Counted from the stretch's first letter, positions 8,974 to 18,409 are shown. The stretch is DNA of 64,000 nt from an uncultured Collinsella sp. (GCA_959019775.1 CAUEPS010000003.1:80606-144605); one strand, 5' to 3'. Notes: generated by a model from the sequence alone, not told the origin. A program made the numbers and translations.

Positions 8974-9510
8974 TTAGATCTCCATGACCTCGGCTTCTTT
9001 TTCCTTCAGAAGCTCCTCGACCTTGGCGACATACTCGTCGGTATGCTTCTGGACCTTGGCCTGTTCGCGACGGACATCGTCCTCGGTGAGCTCCTCGTCG
9101 CGCTCGAGCTTGTTGTTAAAGTCGCGGCGGATGTTGCGGATGGAGACCTTGGCCTGCTCGGCGTACTCGCGGCACTCCTTAACGAGCTCGCGGCGACGCT
9201 CCTCGGTGGGAGCCGGGAACGGCAGACGCACGACGGTACCATCGGAGTTGGGGGTAATGCCCAGGTCGGAGGCACTGATGGCCTTGACGATGGCATTGAT
9301 GAGCGCCTTATCCCACGGCTCGATAAGCAGCATATGGGCCTCGGGGGTCTTAACGGCGGCAACCTGCGTGACGGGCGTGGGAACACCGTAGTAGTCGACG
9401 GTGATGTCAGACAGGATGTTGGCGTTAGCGCGGCCAGTGCGGACCTTGGAGAAATTGTGCTTGAGGGACTCGAGCGACTTGTCCATGTGGGCGGTGATGT
9501 TCTCTGCCAT
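8974..9510 (-). CDS. frr: Ribosome recycling factor
   Basis: RRF splits post-termination ribosomes together with EF-G. The 178-residue protein is close to the usual 185 and has the typical three-helix bundle pattern: KVRTGRANANIL near residues 22-33, the beta domain around TPVTQVAAVKTPE, and a highly charged C-terminal helix. The ATG at 9510 follows GGAGGATTAAG. It is two bases downstream of pyrH, the classic pyrH-frr pair. Confidence 0.98.
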   Translation of the reverse strand: MAENITAHMDKSLESLKHNFSKVRTGRANANILSDITVDYYGVPTPVTQVAAVKTPEAHMLLIEPWDKALINAIVKAISASDLGITPNSDGTVVRLPFPAPTEERRRELVKECREYAEQAKVSIRNIRRDFNNKLERDEELTEDDVRREQAKVQKHTDEYVAKVEELLKEKEAEVMEI

Positions 9511-9512
9511 GC

Positions 9513-10235
9513 TTAATCCTCCTGATAGACGAGCGTGCCGACGGGCTCACCCGCGAGCGCGCGCTTGACGGTGTCCTCGCCATCGATGTTGAGGACCAAA
9601 ATGGGCATACGGTTGTCCTGGCAAAGAGCCGTAGCCGTGGAATCCATAACCTGCAGGCCGCGAACGAGCACCTCATGATAGGTGATCTTGTCAAAGCGGA
9701 CGGCGTCGGCGCACTTGACGGGATCCTTGTCGTAGATGCCATCAACCTTGGTGGCTTTAATGAGAATCTCGGCACCGATCTCGCAGGCGCGAAGGGCCGC
9801 GGCGGTGTCAGTCGTAAAGTACGGATTACCCGATCCGGCGGCAAAGATAACGACGTTGCCCTTGGACAGGTGGTTGATGGCGCGACGGCGAATATAGGGC
9901 TCGCAGATCTCGTTCATCTGGATAGCGCTCATCACGCGGCAGGGAACATCGTTGTGCTCGAAGGCATCCTGCAGGGCAAGCGCGTTCATAACGGTAGCGA
10001 GCATGCCCATGTAATCGGCCTGTGCGCGGTCCATACCACCGGCGGCGCCGGCCATGCCGCGGAAAATATTGCCGCCGCCGACAACGACGCCAACCTCATG
10101 ACCAACGGCGAGCAGCTCCTTGACCTGCTTGGCAAGATGATCGGTAACCTTGGGGTCGATGCCGTAGTTGCCATCGCCCATCAGCGCTTCACCGGAGAGC
10201 TTCAGAAGCACGCGTTTATATCGGATGTCGGACAA
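9513..10235 (-). CDS. pyrH: Uridylate kinase
   Basis: PyrH phosphorylates UMP to UDP as a hexameric amino-acid-kinase-fold enzyme. Visible motifs are the N-terminal [21 protein letters not shown] (about 51-59), and TDTAAALRA(C)[21 protein letters not shown] (about 142-172). The start is TTG at 10235, set by a strong AAAGGAGG 6 bases upstream. It is the first gene of the long minus-strand operon and follows the tsf terminator, so a promoter is expected within 10236-10294. There I see TATTAT but no convincing -35. Confidence 0.97.
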   Translation of the reverse strand: MSDIRYKRVLLKLSGEALMGDGNYGIDPKVTDHLAKQVKELLAVGHEVGVVVGGGNIFRGMAGAAGGMDRAQADYMGMLATVMNALALQDAFEHNDVPCRVMSAIQMNEICEPYIRRRAINHLSKGNVVIFAAGSGNPYFTTDTAAALRACEIGAEILIKATKVDGIYDKDPVKCADAVRFDKITYHEVLVRGLQVMDSTATALCQDNRMPILVLNIDGEDTVKRALAGEPVGTLVYQED

Positions 10236-10294
10236 AGCGATCCTCCTTTAATTAGACTCATAACATAATATCAAAGGCTTAACGGAGAGCCATG

Positions 10295-10328
10295 AAAAAG
10301 CAGGCTGTGAGTAAAACCCACAGCCTGC
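10295..10328 (-). terminator. Intrinsic terminator of rpsB-tsf
   Basis: A perfect 10-bp stem (10300-10309 with 10319-10328) is followed on the minus strand by five T residues. It lies 25 bp beyond the tsf stop and separates rpsB-tsf from the pyrH operon. Confidence 0.92.
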
Positions 10329-10352
10329 TCATTACCAGCTACAAGAGCTTAT

Positions 10353-11222
10353 TTACTCGCCACGGACCAGACGGTCAAAGGCAACGACGGTAATGGTGTC
10401 GCCGAGCTCCTTGGAGACCTGCTCAGCGTACTTCTTGATGGTGAGGGAGCTGTCCTTGATGAACTCCTGCTCGGTGAGCACGGACTGCTTGTAGAACTTC
10501 TCCAGACGGCCAACAGCCATCTTCTCCTGGATAGCCTCGGGCTTGCCGGACTCGGCAGCCTGAGCCATGTAGATCTGCTTCTCGTGCTCGACGGTCTCGG
10601 CCGGAACCTGATCGCGGGTAGCGCAAATCGGGGCGACGGCGGCAACCTGAAGGGCAACGTCGTGAGCAAAGGCCTTGAAAGACTCGGCCTGAGCGGTCTC
10701 GGCCTTCTCGAAAGCGAACTCGACGAGAACGCCGATCTTACCACCCATGTGGATGTAAGAAGCGAGAGCGCCGTTCTCAGCCTTGCGGGCGGCGAAACGG
10801 GAGATCTTCATGTTCTCGCCCATGATGTGAATCATCTCGGTGAGCTCGGAGGAAACGGTCTCCTCGCCCATCGGCTTCTCGAGCAGAGCGTCGACGTCAG
10901 CAGGCTCGGTGGTAGCGACAACCTCAGCGACCTTGGAAGCAAAGCCGGTGAACTTAGCGTTGGAGCCGACGAAGTCGGTCTCGCAGGAGAGCTCGAGCAG
11001 AGCACCGGTCTTGCCGTCTTCGGAGACGAACGCGGCGACAGCGCCCTCGTTGGTCTCACGGCCAGCCTTCTTGGCAGCCTTGGCGAGGCCGTTCTTGCGC
11101 AGAACGTCGACGGCGGCGTCCATGTCGCCGTCAGCCTCGACGAGAGCCTTCTTGCACTCCATCATCGGGGAGTCGGTCATCTCGCGGAGCTGCTTGACCA
11201 TAGCGGCGGTAATCTGGGCCAT
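10353..11222 (-). CDS. tsf: Elongation factor Ts
   Basis: EF-Ts is the GDP/GTP exchange factor for EF-Tu. The N-terminal UBA-like domain (MAQITAAMVKQLREMTDSPMMECKKAL) and the TDFVGSNAKF core motif are plain, and the 289-residue length is normal. The ATG at 11222 follows AAAGGA; a start five codons earlier would absorb this site into the protein. It forms the usual pair with rpsB and ends at a strong terminator. Confidence 0.98.
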   Translation of the reverse strand: MAQITAAMVKQLREMTDSPMMECKKALVEADGDMDAAVDVLRKNGLAKAAKKAGRETNEGAVAAFVSEDGKTGALLELSCETDFVGSNAKFTGFASKVAEVVATTEPADVDALLEKPMGEETVSSELTEMIHIMGENMKISRFAARKAENGALASYIHMGGKIGVLVEFAFEKAETAQAESFKAFAHDVALQVAAVAPICATRDQVPAETVEHEKQIYMAQAAESGKPEAIQEKMAVGRLEKFYKQSVLTEQEFIKDSSLTIKKYAEQVSKELGDTITVVAFDRLVRGE

Positions 11223-11267
11223 TGTGGTTCCTTTCAAAGAGATGAAAAAGAATTAACTAAGACTGAT

Positions 11268-11996
11268 TTACTCGGCCTTGGGCTCAGCGGCCATCTCGGC
11301 CTCGGAGACCTGCTCCTTGCCGGAGCCAGCGAGGCAGGCGTCAGCCATGAGCTCGCACATAAGGGTGACAGCGGAGATAGCGTCATCGTTGCAGGGGATG
11401 CCGTACTCGACCTCGTCGGGATCGGAGTTGGTGTCGATCAGGGCGACGACGGGGATGTTCAGGCGCTGGGCCTCCTTGATGGCGTTCTCCTCGCGCTTGG
11501 TGTCGATGACGAAGAGAGCCTGGGGCAGACCCTTCATGTCGCGGGCGCCACCGAGGTTGGTCTGGAGCTTGGTGAGCTCCTTGCCCAGAACAGCCTGCTC
11601 CTTCTTGGGCAGAACAGCCATGCGGCCGTCCTCGACCATGGCCTCGAGCTCCTCCATGCGGTTGATGCGCGAACGGATGGTGACGAAGTTGGTCAGCATG
11701 CCGCCGAGCCAACGCTGGTTGATGTAAGGCATGTTGGCGCGCTCAGCGGCGTTCTTGACGGCCTCCTGAGCCTGCTTCTTGGTGCCGACGAACAGCACGT
11801 TGCCACCCTTGGCGACGTTCTTGACGAAGGTGTAGGCCTGGTCGGCGTCGAGGATGGTCTGCTTGAGGTCGAGGATGTAGATGCCGTTGCGCTCACCGAA
11901 GATGAACGGCTTCATCTTGGGGTTCCAGCGACGGGTCTGGTGACCGAAGTGGCAGCCGGCCTCAAGCAGGGTGCGGATATTAATCTTGGTAGCCAT
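11268..11996 (-). CDS. rpsB: 30S ribosomal protein S2
   Basis: S2 binds late to the head of the 30S subunit and is needed for mRNA loading. The protein opens with [25 protein letters not shown], shows [12 protein letters not shown] and [10 protein letters not shown], and ends with an acidic Ala/Glu tail. The length is 242 residues. AGGAGG lies just upstream of the ATG. It is the first gene of rpsB-tsf, with a near-consensus promoter about 140 bp upstream and a long leader between. Confidence 0.98.
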   Translation of the reverse strand: MATKINIRTLLEAGCHFGHQTRRWNPKMKPFIFGERNGIYILDLKQTILDADQAYTFVKNVAKGGNVLFVGTKKQAQEAVKNAAERANMPYINQRWLGGMLTNFVTIRSRINRMEELEAMVEDGRMAVLPKKEQAVLGKELTKLQTNLGGARDMKGLPQALFVIDTKREENAIKEAQRLNIPVVALIDTNSDPDEVEYGIPCNDDAISAVTLMCELMADACLAGSGKEQVSEAEMAAEPKAE

Positions 11997-12137
11997 GTTA
12001 AACCTCCTGTGGTTTGCCTCCGCGCGGGGTCATCCTCCAAAACCAACCCGGACATGTGCTACCAAAGCCCGGGCACCACGGTATGAAGTAGCCGCGCGTG
12101 CGTGATAAAAACCTGTTGCCGTGAAGCAACCCGATGA

Positions 12138-12166
12138 ATGATAGCAGGATTACCTCTTCCTGCCAA
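12138..12166 (-). promoter_or_regulatory. Promoter of rpsB-tsf
   Basis: On the minus strand, TTGGCA (12161-12166), a 17-base spacer and TATCAT (12138-12143) closely match the housekeeping sigma consensus. The predicted start near 12131 leaves a leader of about 135 bases before the rpsB ATG, long enough for ribosomal-protein feedback control. Confidence 0.75.
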
Positions 12167-12221
12167 CCCGCAATCAAAACCACACACCTGAATGTGCGTC
12201 GACGTCCTCGGGCGCGAAAGG

Positions 12222-13064
12222 CTATTCGCCACGGGGATGAGCCTGAGCAACGGCACGCTTAAGCCGATCGGGCGTAAGATGCGTGTAGATCTGCGTCGTG
12301 GACAGACTCGCATGTCCCAGCAGCTCTTGAACCGAACGCAGGTCTGCGCCGCCCTCAAGCAGATCGGTCGCAAACGTATGACGCATCGCATGCGGCGCGA
12401 TGTCGGCTGGAATGCCGGCGAGCGTCGCCAGCATATGGAACCGTCGCCTGAGCATGGCGGCGCTCATGCGGTTGCCGCGCGTAGATATAAACAGCGGATG
12501 GGGACCGTTTGCGGCATCGCGGCGCTTTGCCTGCGCGAGCAGCGCCGGTCTCCCCTCCTCGACATAGGTGCGCGTCGCCTCAAGTGCGCGACGATACAGA
12601 GGAACGATGCGCTCCTTGCTCCCCTTGCCCCATAGCCGCAGCGTGCGCTCGGACCATGAGATGGATTCCACATTGAGCGCCGCGAGCTCGGAGATGCGCG
12701 CGCCGGAAGCATAAAGAAGCTCAAGCATCGTCGCATCGCGCAATCCGGCGGGCGTCGAGGTATCAGGGGTCTTGAGCAGCGCCTCGACCTGCTGGCTCGT
12801 CAGCACACCGGGCAGGTCGCGCGGCAGCTTGGGCGAGGAAATCGCCGAGACCGCATCGCCCTCCACGATTCCCTCGGCAGCCATCCAACGATAGAGCGAT
12901 CGGATGGCCGACAAATGCGCCGCAAGCGTGCGGGGAGCCACCTGCTCACGCGAAAGCTCGGCCAAATACGCGCGGACGGTACGTACGTCGGCCATACGCG
13001 CATCGACACCCGTACGCTCGCACCAGGCAGCAAAGCGCTCCAACCGCGATCCATAGGCAGTCAC
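12222..13064 (-). CDS. xerC: Tyrosine recombinase XerC (start uncertain)
   Basis: The protein is a site-specific tyrosine recombinase of the XerC/D type that resolves chromosome dimers in the family. The catalytic set is complete: Arg in ASGARISEL, HAMRHTFATDLL (His-x-x-Arg), LLGHASLSTTQIYTH (His and the nucleophile Tyr). The coordinates use a GTG at 13064. That start cuts off the first helix of the core-binding domain, because the upstream in-frame sequence (DSFIAYIAHVEGFSPNTV) aligns with the N-terminus of other XerC proteins. No ATG, GTG or TTG lies between there and the upstream in-frame stop. The best-placed full-length initiator would be an ATA at 13142 overlapping the trmFO stop. It lies at the end of yraN-comM-dprA-trmFO-xerC. 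Confidence 0.9.
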   Translation of the reverse strand: MTAYGSRLERFAAWCERTGVDARMADVRTVRAYLAELSREQVAPRTLAAHLSAIRSLYRWMAAEGIVEGDAVSAISSPKLPRDLPGVLTSQQVEALLKTPDTSTPAGLRDATMLELLYASGARISELAALNVESISWSERTLRLWGKGSKERIVPLYRRALEATRTYVEEGRPALLAQAKRRDAANGPHPLFISTRGNRMSAAMLRRRFHMLATLAGIPADIAPHAMRHTFATDLLEGGADLRSVQELLGHASLSTTQIYTHLTPDRLKRAVAQAHPRGE

Positions 13065-13138
13065 CGTATTGGGAGAGAACCCCTCGACATGTGCGATGTA
13101 GGCGATAAACGAGTCGACGGTATCGTACAGGTCAAAGG

Positions 13139-14476
13139 CTATGACCGGTCGCCCCCAAACAAGTCGGAACGCGTGGCCAAGTAGGCATCGAGGGCCTCGA
13201 GCGCGCGATCCGCATATGCCTGGTAGCGGTCGCGTTTACTGCGGCGCTTGCCGTCCTCGAGCGGTGGCACCAAGCCAAAGTTAACGTGCATGGGCTGATA
13301 GCCCACCGTTGCCGGATCGGTCGCATAGCCCACGAGCGCGCCCAGGGCACCCACGCGAGGAAGCTCAACAGGAGCCGCACAGATAGCCTCGGCATAGGTG
13401 TTGAGCGCAGCGAGCAGACCGGTCGCCACGGCCTCCATATAGCCTTCGGTGCCGGTGATCTGACCGGCGAGGCGCACGCTCGTACCGGGCACGGCAAAGG
13501 TGCCGTCAAGAACGTGCGGCGCATCGACAAAAGTATTGCGGTGCATGACGCCATAACGGAAGAACTCGGCATTCTCCAGACCGGGAACCATATGGAAGAC
13601 ACGCTTTTGTTCGCCAAAGGTCAGGTTGGTCTGGAAGCCCACCAGGTTGTAGGCGGTCTTCTCCTTGTTCTCGGCGCGCAGCTGAATCGCCGCCCAAGGG
13701 CGACGTCCGGTACGCGGGTCGGTGAGGCCGACGGGCTTCATGGCGCCAAAGCGGATAGCATCCTTACCGGTACGGGCGACTTCCTCGGCGGGCTGACAGG
13801 CCTGGAACAGGTCGCCACCCTCAAAGTCCTTGAGCACCACGCGGTCGCCGGTGGTGAGTGCCTCGATAAAGGCCTCGTACTCCTCCTTGTTGAGCGGAGC
13901 GTTGAGATAGTCGCCGCTCCCCTGCTCCTCATAGCGCGACTGCGAGAACAGCACGTCCATATCGAGCGTGGAGGCATCGACGATTGGCGCGGCAGCGTCA
14001 AAGAACGCCAAGGCGTCGCCACCGACGAGCTTCATGACCTCTTCGCTCAATGCCGGAGAACACAGCGGGCCCGCGGCAATGACCACGTGGCCCTCGGGAA
14101 TCTGCGTGACCTCGCCGTGCACGACCTCGATATTGGGTCGAGCGGCAACCTCGGCCTCGACAAGCTCGGAAAACTTGACGCGGTCGACCGCCAGGGCACC
14201 GCCGGCGGGAACGGCCGCACGATGGGCACAATCGAGCAAGACCGAGCCCATACGCTCAAGCTCGGCCTTTAACAAGCCCGCAGCAGAGTCCGGACGGGTT
14301 GACTTAAACGAATTTGAGCAAACGAGCTCGGCCAGGTGGTCGGTATGGTGGGCCGGAGAGCTCACCTGGGGGCGCATCTCGCACAGCTTTACGGCAAACC
14401 CGCGATCTGCCAGCTGGATCGCACATTCCGAACCCGCCAGACCGCCACCGATAACCGTCACCTGATCGAACTGCAT
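13139..14476 (-). CDS. trmFO: tRNA uracil-54 C5-methyltransferase, folate/FAD dependent
   Basis: TrmFO makes ribothymidine-54 in the tRNA T-loop using methylenetetrahydrofolate and FADH2. It is the folate route found in many Gram-positives in place of TrmA. The N-terminal FAD motif VIGGGLAGSECAIQLADRG, the conserved SSPAHHTDHLAELVCSNSFKS and the C-terminal HVNFGLVPPLEDGKRRSKRDRY mark the family. The 445-residue length is normal. The ATG at 14476 is spaced 9 bases from AAAGG; a TTG at 14482 would be too close. The neighbours dprA and xerC are a common Gram-positive arrangement. Confidence 0.96.
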   Translation of the reverse strand: MQFDQVTVIGGGLAGSECAIQLADRGFAVKLCEMRPQVSSPAHHTDHLAELVCSNSFKSTRPDSAAGLLKAELERMGSVLLDCAHRAAVPAGGALAVDRVKFSELVEAEVAARPNIEVVHGEVTQIPEGHVVIAAGPLCSPALSEEVMKLVGGDALAFFDAAAPIVDASTLDMDVLFSQSRYEEQGSGDYLNAPLNKEEYEAFIEALTTGDRVVLKDFEGGDLFQACQPAEEVARTGKDAIRFGAMKPVGLTDPRTGRRPWAAIQLRAENKEKTAYNLVGFQTNLTFGEQKRVFHMVPGLENAEFFRYGVMHRNTFVDAPHVLDGTFAVPGTSVRLAGQITGTEGYMEAVATGLLAALNTYAEAICAAPVELPRVGALGALVGYATDPATVGYQPMHVNFGLVPPLEDGKRRSKRDRYQAYADRALEALDAYLATRSDLFGGDRS

Positions 14477-14490
14477 CTGCAAACACCTTT

Positions 14491-15423
14491 CTAATTGACA
14501 CGCTTTCCATTGTGACCGAAGGGCGTCTGGGCGTGAAGCGCAAACTTTGAGGGCGCATACCTTCCATCCATCATGCGCTCGATAAGACCCTCGAGCTCGA
14601 GCGAGCCCAAAAGCTTGAGCACGCCGACAGCATCAAGCGAGACAAGCGCGGCAATGTCGTCCACCTTGAGCGGCGAAGCGATAAGCGCGTGCATCACGGC
14701 CTGCTGCGTGGGGTCCAGATCAGCGATGCCAGGTGCATCGGGGCGCGAGTAGCGAAGCGTGCCGTAGATGCGCGAGATGGCCATCTCGATTGATTCCTCG
14801 TCGATGATGCAGCAGGCTCCATTAGCGATGAGATAGTTGGTCCCGCGCGACTCGGGCGAAAGGATGGAGCCCGGCACTGCAAGGAGCTCTCGCCCCAAGT
14901 CCATAGCGGCCTCCGCCGTGGAGAACGTACCCGAGGGCATGCCCGCCTCGGAAACAAAGAGTGCCTGCGACAAGGCGGCGATTACACGATTGCGCCGCGG
15001 AAAGGCGAACTTACGCGGTCCCATACCCCACGGCGAAATCGAAACGACCGCGCCGCCCGTATCGAGTGTGCGCGTTATGAGGCCGGTGCTCGAGCGCGGA
15101 TAGACAACATCGGCGCCGGTCCCCAGTACCACGATGTGTTTGCCCCCGGCGTTGACCGCAGCCCAACCCGACGCCTGGTCGCAGCCGACCGCACCGCCCG
15201 AGACCACCGTCACTCCCGCCTCGACCGCCACCTTGGCCGCAAGTTCTGCCACGGCAAGACCGTACGGCGATGCCTTGCGTGCACCGATGATGGATAGCGC
15301 AGGCGTCGATAGCACGGCGGGGTCGCCACGCACATAGAGTGTCTGGGGTACATCAGAGAGCTCCAAAACCGTATCTGGATACAACGCATCACCGGGATGC
15401 AACTCAAAAGCCTCACCGGGCAT
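14491..15423 (-). CDS. dprA: DNA-processing protein DprA
   Basis: DprA binds incoming single-stranded DNA and loads RecA during natural transformation. The Rossmann-like core is visible: LYVRGDP, SIIGARKASPYG, VTVVSGGAVGCDQASGWAA, GTGADVVYPRSS, SPWGMGPRKFAFPRRNRVIAAL, SGTFSTAEAAMDLGREL and VPGSILSPESRGTNYLIANGA. A C-terminal winged-helix-like segment follows (about 235-300). The ATG at 15423 overlaps the comM stop (TAATG); the ORF upstream of it is a comM shadow. Together with comM it suggests competence-like DNA processing, though no uptake machinery is in the window. Confidence 0.95.
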   Translation of the reverse strand: MPGEAFELHPGDALYPDTVLELSDVPQTLYVRGDPAVLSTPALSIIGARKASPYGLAVAELAAKVAVEAGVTVVSGGAVGCDQASGWAAVNAGGKHIVVLGTGADVVYPRSSTGLITRTLDTGGAVVSISPWGMGPRKFAFPRRNRVIAALSQALFVSEAGMPSGTFSTAEAAMDLGRELLAVPGSILSPESRGTNYLIANGACCIIDEESIEMAISRIYGTLRYSRPDAPGIADLDPTQQAVMHALIASPLKVDDIAALVSLDAVGVLKLLGSLELEGLIERMMDGRYAPSKFALHAQTPFGHNGKRVN

Positions 15424-16946
15424 TACTGGTCCCTCCTTCCCTGGTACATCGCCGCCTCGAGCACGTGATCCTGCGACACCCGTTCGCTTTCGGCGACATC
15501 GGCGATCGTGCGCGCGATGCGTACCAGACGCACGATGCCGCGACCCGTGAGATGCGTGCGCTTCGACAAGCCGAGCACGCATTTCTCGGCAGCCTCATCA
15601 AGCCCAAAGGTCGAAACGACGCCGTCAATGGACCGCGACTCGTCTTCCTCGGCCTCGGTGTCCGCATCGTCCATACGGGATTCACGCCAGGCGCGAAAGG
15701 CGCGCCCACGCACGACGTAATCGCGCAGCTCGGCCGATGACATACCCTCCGCGCCCTCAATGATCACCTGAGGATCGGGGCGGGTCACATCGATCATCAT
15801 GTCGATACGATCAGCCAAAGGACCGCGCAACTTGCCCCGGTAGCGCTCGACCATCGACGCGGAACAGCGACACGGCACTTCGCGATCTCCCAAAAATCCG
15901 CAGGGGCAGGGATTGCTCGCAGCTAGCAGCTGAAAGCGCGACGGGAACGTAAAGGCCCCGTCAACGCGCACGATCCTTACGTAACCGCGCTCGATGGGCT
16001 GACGCAGCGTCTGCAGCACGCCGGTGGGAAACTCGGCGAGCTCATCCAAAAAGAGCACGCCGCCATGAGCTAGGCTAATTTCGCCCGGATGCACCGGACG
16101 CCCGCCGCCGATGAGTCCCGCGGTCGAAATACTGTGATGGGGGCTGCGGAAGGGGCGATGCCCCGCAAGCAGTCCATCGATGTTCTCGCCCAAGACCGAA
16201 TGGATGCACAGTGCCTCTTGCTGATCCTCGAGAGAAAGCTCGGGCAAAATGCCTGTCATGCGCCGCGCAAGCATGGTCTTGCCCGAACCGGGCGAGCCGA
16301 TCATGAGCAGGCCGAGCTCGCCGGCGGCCGCAAGCGCCATGCCGCGCTTGGCGACCTCCTGCCCCAGCACGTCGGCATAATCGAGCTCGGGCTCAAAGGT
16401 CGCCTCGAGCACTTCAGAATCCAGGTAATGCCGTGCGGCATCCCCCATGCCATGGGCAAGCTGAGATAGGTGGTCGATAAAGCCGCAGTCAACGCCTGCA
16501 AGCGGCACATGCTGATCGGACCTACCGGCGATAAAGGAAAGCCCCATATCGCGCGCCAACAGTTGAAACGCAACCTCGCCCTTGACGGGCAGCACCGTGC
16601 CGTCCAGACCAAGCTCACCTGCGATAAGGCAGCGATCGAGGTTGTCACGGGGAATCTGCCCGTCGGCCGCCAGAACCGCGATGGCAATCGGCAGGTCAAA
16701 ACCGCTGCCAGTTTTACGGATATCGCCGGGTGCCAGGTTGACGGTAATGCCAGATCGAGGGATCTCGAAGCCGGCCGAGCGCATGGCGCACCTGATACGC
16801 CCGCGCGACTCCATCACCTCCATACTCGGAATGCCGAGCATCTGGATGCCCGGAACGCCACCGGCAAGCGAGACCTCGACGGTGACGGGAATTGCCTCTA
16901 CGCCGCGGATGCAGGCCGCGTGTACGGCAAACGTCTCGAACGCCAT
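15423..16946 (-). CDS. comM: YifB/ComM-family AAA+ ATPase (Mg-chelatase-like)
   Basis: ComM-type proteins are hexameric helicases that promote branch migration during integration of transforming DNA. The protein has an N-terminal Lon-protease-like domain (GLDGTVLPVKG near 115), then AAA+ Walker A (GSPGSGKTMLARR near 215), Walker B (GGVLFLDELAEF near 288), sensor/arginine motifs around PCPCGFLGD and GPLADRIDMMIDV, and a C-terminal Mg-chelatase domain. The ATG at 16946 overlaps the yraN stop (TGATG). An acidic patch near residue 420 (DADTEAEEDE) interrupts the usual linker. Confidence 0.95.
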   Translation of the reverse strand: MAFETFAVHAACIRGVEAIPVTVEVSLAGGVPGIQMLGIPSMEVMESRGRIRCAMRSAGFEIPRSGITVNLAPGDIRKTGSGFDLPIAIAVLAADGQIPRDNLDRCLIAGELGLDGTVLPVKGEVAFQLLARDMGLSFIAGRSDQHVPLAGVDCGFIDHLSQLAHGMGDAARHYLDSEVLEATFEPELDYADVLGQEVAKRGMALAAAGELGLLMIGSPGSGKTMLARRMTGILPELSLEDQQEALCIHSVLGENIDGLLAGHRPFRSPHHSISTAGLIGGGRPVHPGEISLAHGGVLFLDELAEFPTGVLQTLRQPIERGYVRIVRVDGAFTFPSRFQLLAASNPCPCGFLGDREVPCRCSASMVERYRGKLRGPLADRIDMMIDVTRPDPQVIIEGAEGMSSAELRDYVVRGRAFRAWRESRMDDADTEAEEDESRSIDGVVSTFGLDEAAEKCVLGLSKRTHLTGRGIVRLVRIARTIADVAESERVSQDHVLEAAMYQGRRDQ

Positions 16947-17431
16947 CACGACACCTGCCAATCGAACGCATTGTACTGGTGCTCAATCTCGGCGATATGC
17001 CCGCCGCGGATGGTGACGCCCACGGCATCGAAGCGAATCGACCTGAGAGGATAGTGCTCCATGAGATAGCAACTTGCGATACGGCGATACCGACGCTGCT
17101 TTTGGGCGTCCACGGCCTCCTCGGGAAAGACCCGCGTGGCGCAATCCAGGGCGACGCGTCTCGTCTTGACCTCGGCCATCACCACGACATCGTCGAGCTC
17201 ATCGAGCAGCACCAGATCGGCTTCGCCCTCAATGCAACGATAGCCCTGCTCCAACAAGGTGTATCCACGCTCGTTAAAGTAATCGATGGTGATCAGCTCG
17301 CCCAGCATGCCGAGCTCGCGGGGACTGAGCCCCTTGATAAACTCGGGCGTCATCGCCCCGCAGTCGAGCTCGCCGTCTCCCCAGCGTTCCTTGAGTTGCT
17401 GCGTCTTGCTCTTTTTGCTTGCGGCACACAT
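16946..17431 (-). CDS. YraN family (UPF0102) nuclease-fold protein
   Basis: The core GELITIDYFNERGYTLLEQGYRCIEGEADLVLLD...VMAEVKTRR carries the PD-(D/E)XK-like residues of the UPF0102 family (Glu, Asp, and Glu-x-Lys), which is often linked to comM, dprA and rnhB. The precise role is not established. At 161 residues it is longer than the usual 115-120 because of about 40 N-terminal residues. The ATG at 17431 sits 7 bases after AAGGAG; the frame further upstream is non-coding leader. It heads the yraN-comM-dprA-trmFO-xerC unit. Confidence 0.88.
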   Translation of the reverse strand: MCAASKKSKTQQLKERWGDGELDCGAMTPEFIKGLSPRELGMLGELITIDYFNERGYTLLEQGYRCIEGEADLVLLDELDDVVVMAEVKTRRVALDCATRVFPEEAVDAQKQRRYRRIASCYLMEHYPLRSIRFDAVGVTIRGGHIAEIEHQYNAFDWQVS

Positions 17432-17529
17432 GGGGTCTCCTTTCCCGCACACTGCATTGCCCCGATAATGAGGGCACTTTTCATGCGGGTAAGTACCGGA
17501 AGCAAACCAAAAGCTGACCAAATGCCGAC

Positions 17530-17571
17530 AAAAAACGGGCCGTACGCAACAATCACGTTGCACACGGCCCG
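17530..17571 (-). terminator. Intrinsic terminator downstream of rnhB
   Basis: A 15-base stem (17536-17550 with 17557-17571, two internal mismatches) is followed on the minus strand by six T residues. It lies about 50 bp past the rnhB stop and insulates the yraN operon from rnhB. Confidence 0.88.
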
Positions 17572-17620
17572 CTACCAGCAGGTTTATAAAACGCCAGGGG
17601 TCCCTGTCTCCACAATTGAC

Positions 17621-18409
17621 CTAGAAAAGGCGCTCAGTCTGCAGAAAGTTTCCGCAAAAGCTCACACGATGCAGCGGACAAAGTCCATGTTTGCGAATCG
17701 CCTCGATGTGCTCGGGGCTTGCGTAGCCCTTCGACTCGGCCAAATGATACTCGGGGTACTCGGCATCGTACTCGACCATCATCTCGTCACGCGTCACCTT
17801 AGCCATGATGGACGCCGCGGCGATACAGGCGATTTTGGCATCGCCCTTCACCACGTCGCGCTCGTTGGGAACGGCGCCCAAGGGGTTACCGTCCATAAGC
17901 ACGCAATCGGGCTCGAGCCCCGTATCGGCCACGGCGCCCGCGACGGCAGCGCGGATGGCGCGGGCCATGCCCATATCGTCGATATCCGCGGGCGCGATAT
18001 GGCAAAAACCAATCGCCGTCGCGACCTCGGCAATCTTCACCGAGAGCAGCTCGCGGCGCGCCGGCGTGAGCTTTTTAGAATCGTTGATGCCCCAGACGCG
18101 CGGCTCCATGGGAAGGCACACGGCGCACACCGTCAAAGGACCGGCCACCGAGCCGCGACCTACCTCGTCGACACCCACGACCACGCCATCCCCACCGAGC
18201 TCCTGCATCAGCTCGTACATGCCGTTGACGCGCTCGCGCTCGGCAAGTTCCTTGGCATGGCGCTTAAGAGCACGCTCGCAAGCCTTGATCACTTGCTGGC
18301 GCGGATCCTCACGATAATGCTCCACGAGGGCGGGGATCTCCTCAAACGTGGCGCTCGCCAGCTCGCCGGCAACCTGCGATGCCGAAACCGAGCTCGTCAT
18401 GTTGGCCAT
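17621..18409 (-). CDS. rnhB: Ribonuclease HII
   Basis: RNase HII removes ribonucleotides from DNA and RNA primers. Catalytic acidic residues are visible in GVDEVGRGSVAGPL (Asp-Glu, about residues 80-93), in VLMDGN near 168 and in the DAKI segment. After about 75 extra N-terminal residues (helical, charged) the fold is standard; the 262-residue total exceeds the roughly 200 of the E. coli protein and resembles the long B. subtilis form. The ATG at 18409 is 7 bases from AAGGAGG. Confidence 0.95.
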   Translation of the reverse strand: MANMTSSVSASQVAGELASATFEEIPALVEHYREDPRQQVIKACERALKRHAKELAERERVNGMYELMQELGGDGVVVGVDEVGRGSVAGPLTVCAVCLPMEPRVWGINDSKKLTPARRELLSVKIAEVATAIGFCHIAPADIDDMGMARAIRAAVAGAVADTGLEPDCVLMDGNPLGAVPNERDVVKGDAKIACIAAASIMAKVTRDEMMVEYDAEYPEYHLAESKGYASPEHIEAIRKHGLCPLHRVSFCGNFLQTERLF

